The notes beneath the pieces were generated by a model. The model was not told the DNA's origin and made no database searches. It saw nothing but the letters and a program-made list of their open reading frames with translations. 64,000 nt of DNA from Druceiella hillmani (Eukaryota; Arthropoda; Insecta; Lepidoptera; Hepialidae): the NCBI GenBank assembly GCA_039881145.1, contig JAYKKI010000074.1, forward strand, positions 7,508,001 through 7,572,000, in the 5' to 3' direction. This document shows, in pieces, positions 62,940 to 64,000 of the stretch (position 1 is its first letter; every line of letters begins with the position of its first letter). Position numbers and translations under genes: made by a program.

Positions 62940-64000
62940 AGTTAATTAGCTGTAAGCTCAATATAGAAATCACAAAAGGCGTCTAATCCCAACGGCAGTT
63001 GTTAGTCAAGTAATGGGCCTGCTCCGTCAAACAATTTGTGTACCCTAATTCGAAGAATTGACAATCATTCAGATGTGATTGATACCTTATAGGAAAGAGC
63101 AATAGCCCAGCATAATACATTTATAAAATGGTTTGAATGGCTAGAGCAATTTTGATACTTTTTTAAATCCCACAAAACTGTTTTCTTCAATTTTACAAAA
63201 CTTTATAAACTTCAAAGCCTCTAGTATTTTTTTCTGATGACATAAATGCTTGAAATCTATTTCTTTAGATTAGCCATACATTATATAAATAAAAAGAAAT
63301 AAAATTATTAACATACCAGCTTTTACTGGATACTATATATCTTTATAATAATGTAAAAGTTCACTTTTTACTGGATATTGGATACTACATATACTTTTAT
63401 CTGGATACTATAAACCATATAATAGTTTTGTGACAGTCATTTAAGTCATTTTTATGCCAAACCCAAAAAACAAACAAAACTTACCCCTTTACAAAATTAA
63501 TATTATTTTTTAACTTGAAGATAATACTTGTTAAAAATACATTTACTAATATAATAATGTAAAAGTGCACTTTTTTTATACCATAAAAATATTACAGAAA
63601 TAAAACAATTTTAAATATATATATACATATACTTTTTATTGAGGCTAGAGAAATTTCCCCACCTATAAATGAAACAAATTATCATTGACCTGTGTCGCTG
63701 TGTCGTAGACAAAGTTTCAATACATTCTTCTGATGACTAACAATATCCATTACCATATCAATGTTCTGATGATGTAAATACTATGATGAAAATATTTTTT
63801 CTTCTCTCCTGATCCTGTGTTCTTGTGTCATTCTTCCATTACACAAAAACAAAACCGGAGACCCCTTTTTCAACTAAGGGATCCCGTCCGAGATATGCAA
63901 ACAAATCTATATGCATGACTCAATTCTTTGTATTCCAATTCGATACATGGCGATCGAAATATTTCCAATTCGTAACATGGCTTTGGTTCAAAGTTGAACA
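62940..64000. other. AT-rich stretch without recognisable gene
   Basis: TTTTACTGGATACTATATA-type text recurs three times at about 63325-63410, a small local duplication. CACTTTTT and TAATAATGTAAAAGT recur near 63350 and 63553. No exon or RNA gene recognised. Confidence 0.5.

Overview
The window is AT-rich animal nuclear DNA with long introns, many (TA)n tracts and layers of decayed transposons. It reads as an insect genome. The one clear gene resembles the insect dipeptidyl peptidase 4 (DPP4) proteins best known from hymenopteran venoms, and the transposon families (errantivirus-like Gypsy, ZMYM-type hAT, mariner) are common in insects. Hymenoptera is my best guess, at moderate confidence.

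The central feature is a complete plus-strand DPP4-like serine exopeptidase (family S9B) spread over about 42 kb (17706-59464). Fifteen coding exons join in frame at canonical splice sites to give 768 codons plus stop, close to the family length of about 766-775. Exon 1 contributes only the ATG. Exon 2 encodes a hydrophobic signal sequence followed by a basic R-x-R-R site. Exons 3-11 encode the beta-propeller, including the Glu-Glu substrate-anchoring motif. Exons 11-15 encode the alpha/beta hydrolase with the Ser633-Asp712-His744 triad. Two active-site loops depart from the family consensus.

Left of the gene: 1-2130 has no recognised gene; 2130-3235 is a decayed minisatellite of about 120 bp units; 3465-7570 is a broken env-bearing Gypsy/errantivirus-like element; 8.1-12.5 kb holds a few minus-strand coding-like stretches that may be exons of an unrecognised gene or pseudogene; 12.5-17.6 kb is mostly non-coding.

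The introns carry a hAT element with 8-bp target duplications (22217-26010), a second hAT relic (43495-45431), an internally deleted mariner with TIRs and TA duplication (49604-50502), a second mariner-like transposase relic (38340-39105), a decayed minus-strand ORF (53.5-54.6 kb) and many near-perfect inverted duplications. Downstream of the poly(A) signals lie a tandem array of about 160 bp units (59840-60740) and more transposon debris.

The most interesting signal is a palindromic repeat family present four times (about 35461, 36957, 42859 and 62488). Its arms carry what looks like a small hammerhead ribozyme: a CUGAAGA core, a hairpin stem II, GAAA, a tiny self-complementary stem III, a UC cleavage site and a closing stem I. 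Some differences between copies keep the helices paired. This resembles the small, probably dimeric hammerhead variants known from Penelope-like retroelements, but here the motifs sit head-to-head in a short inverted-repeat element.
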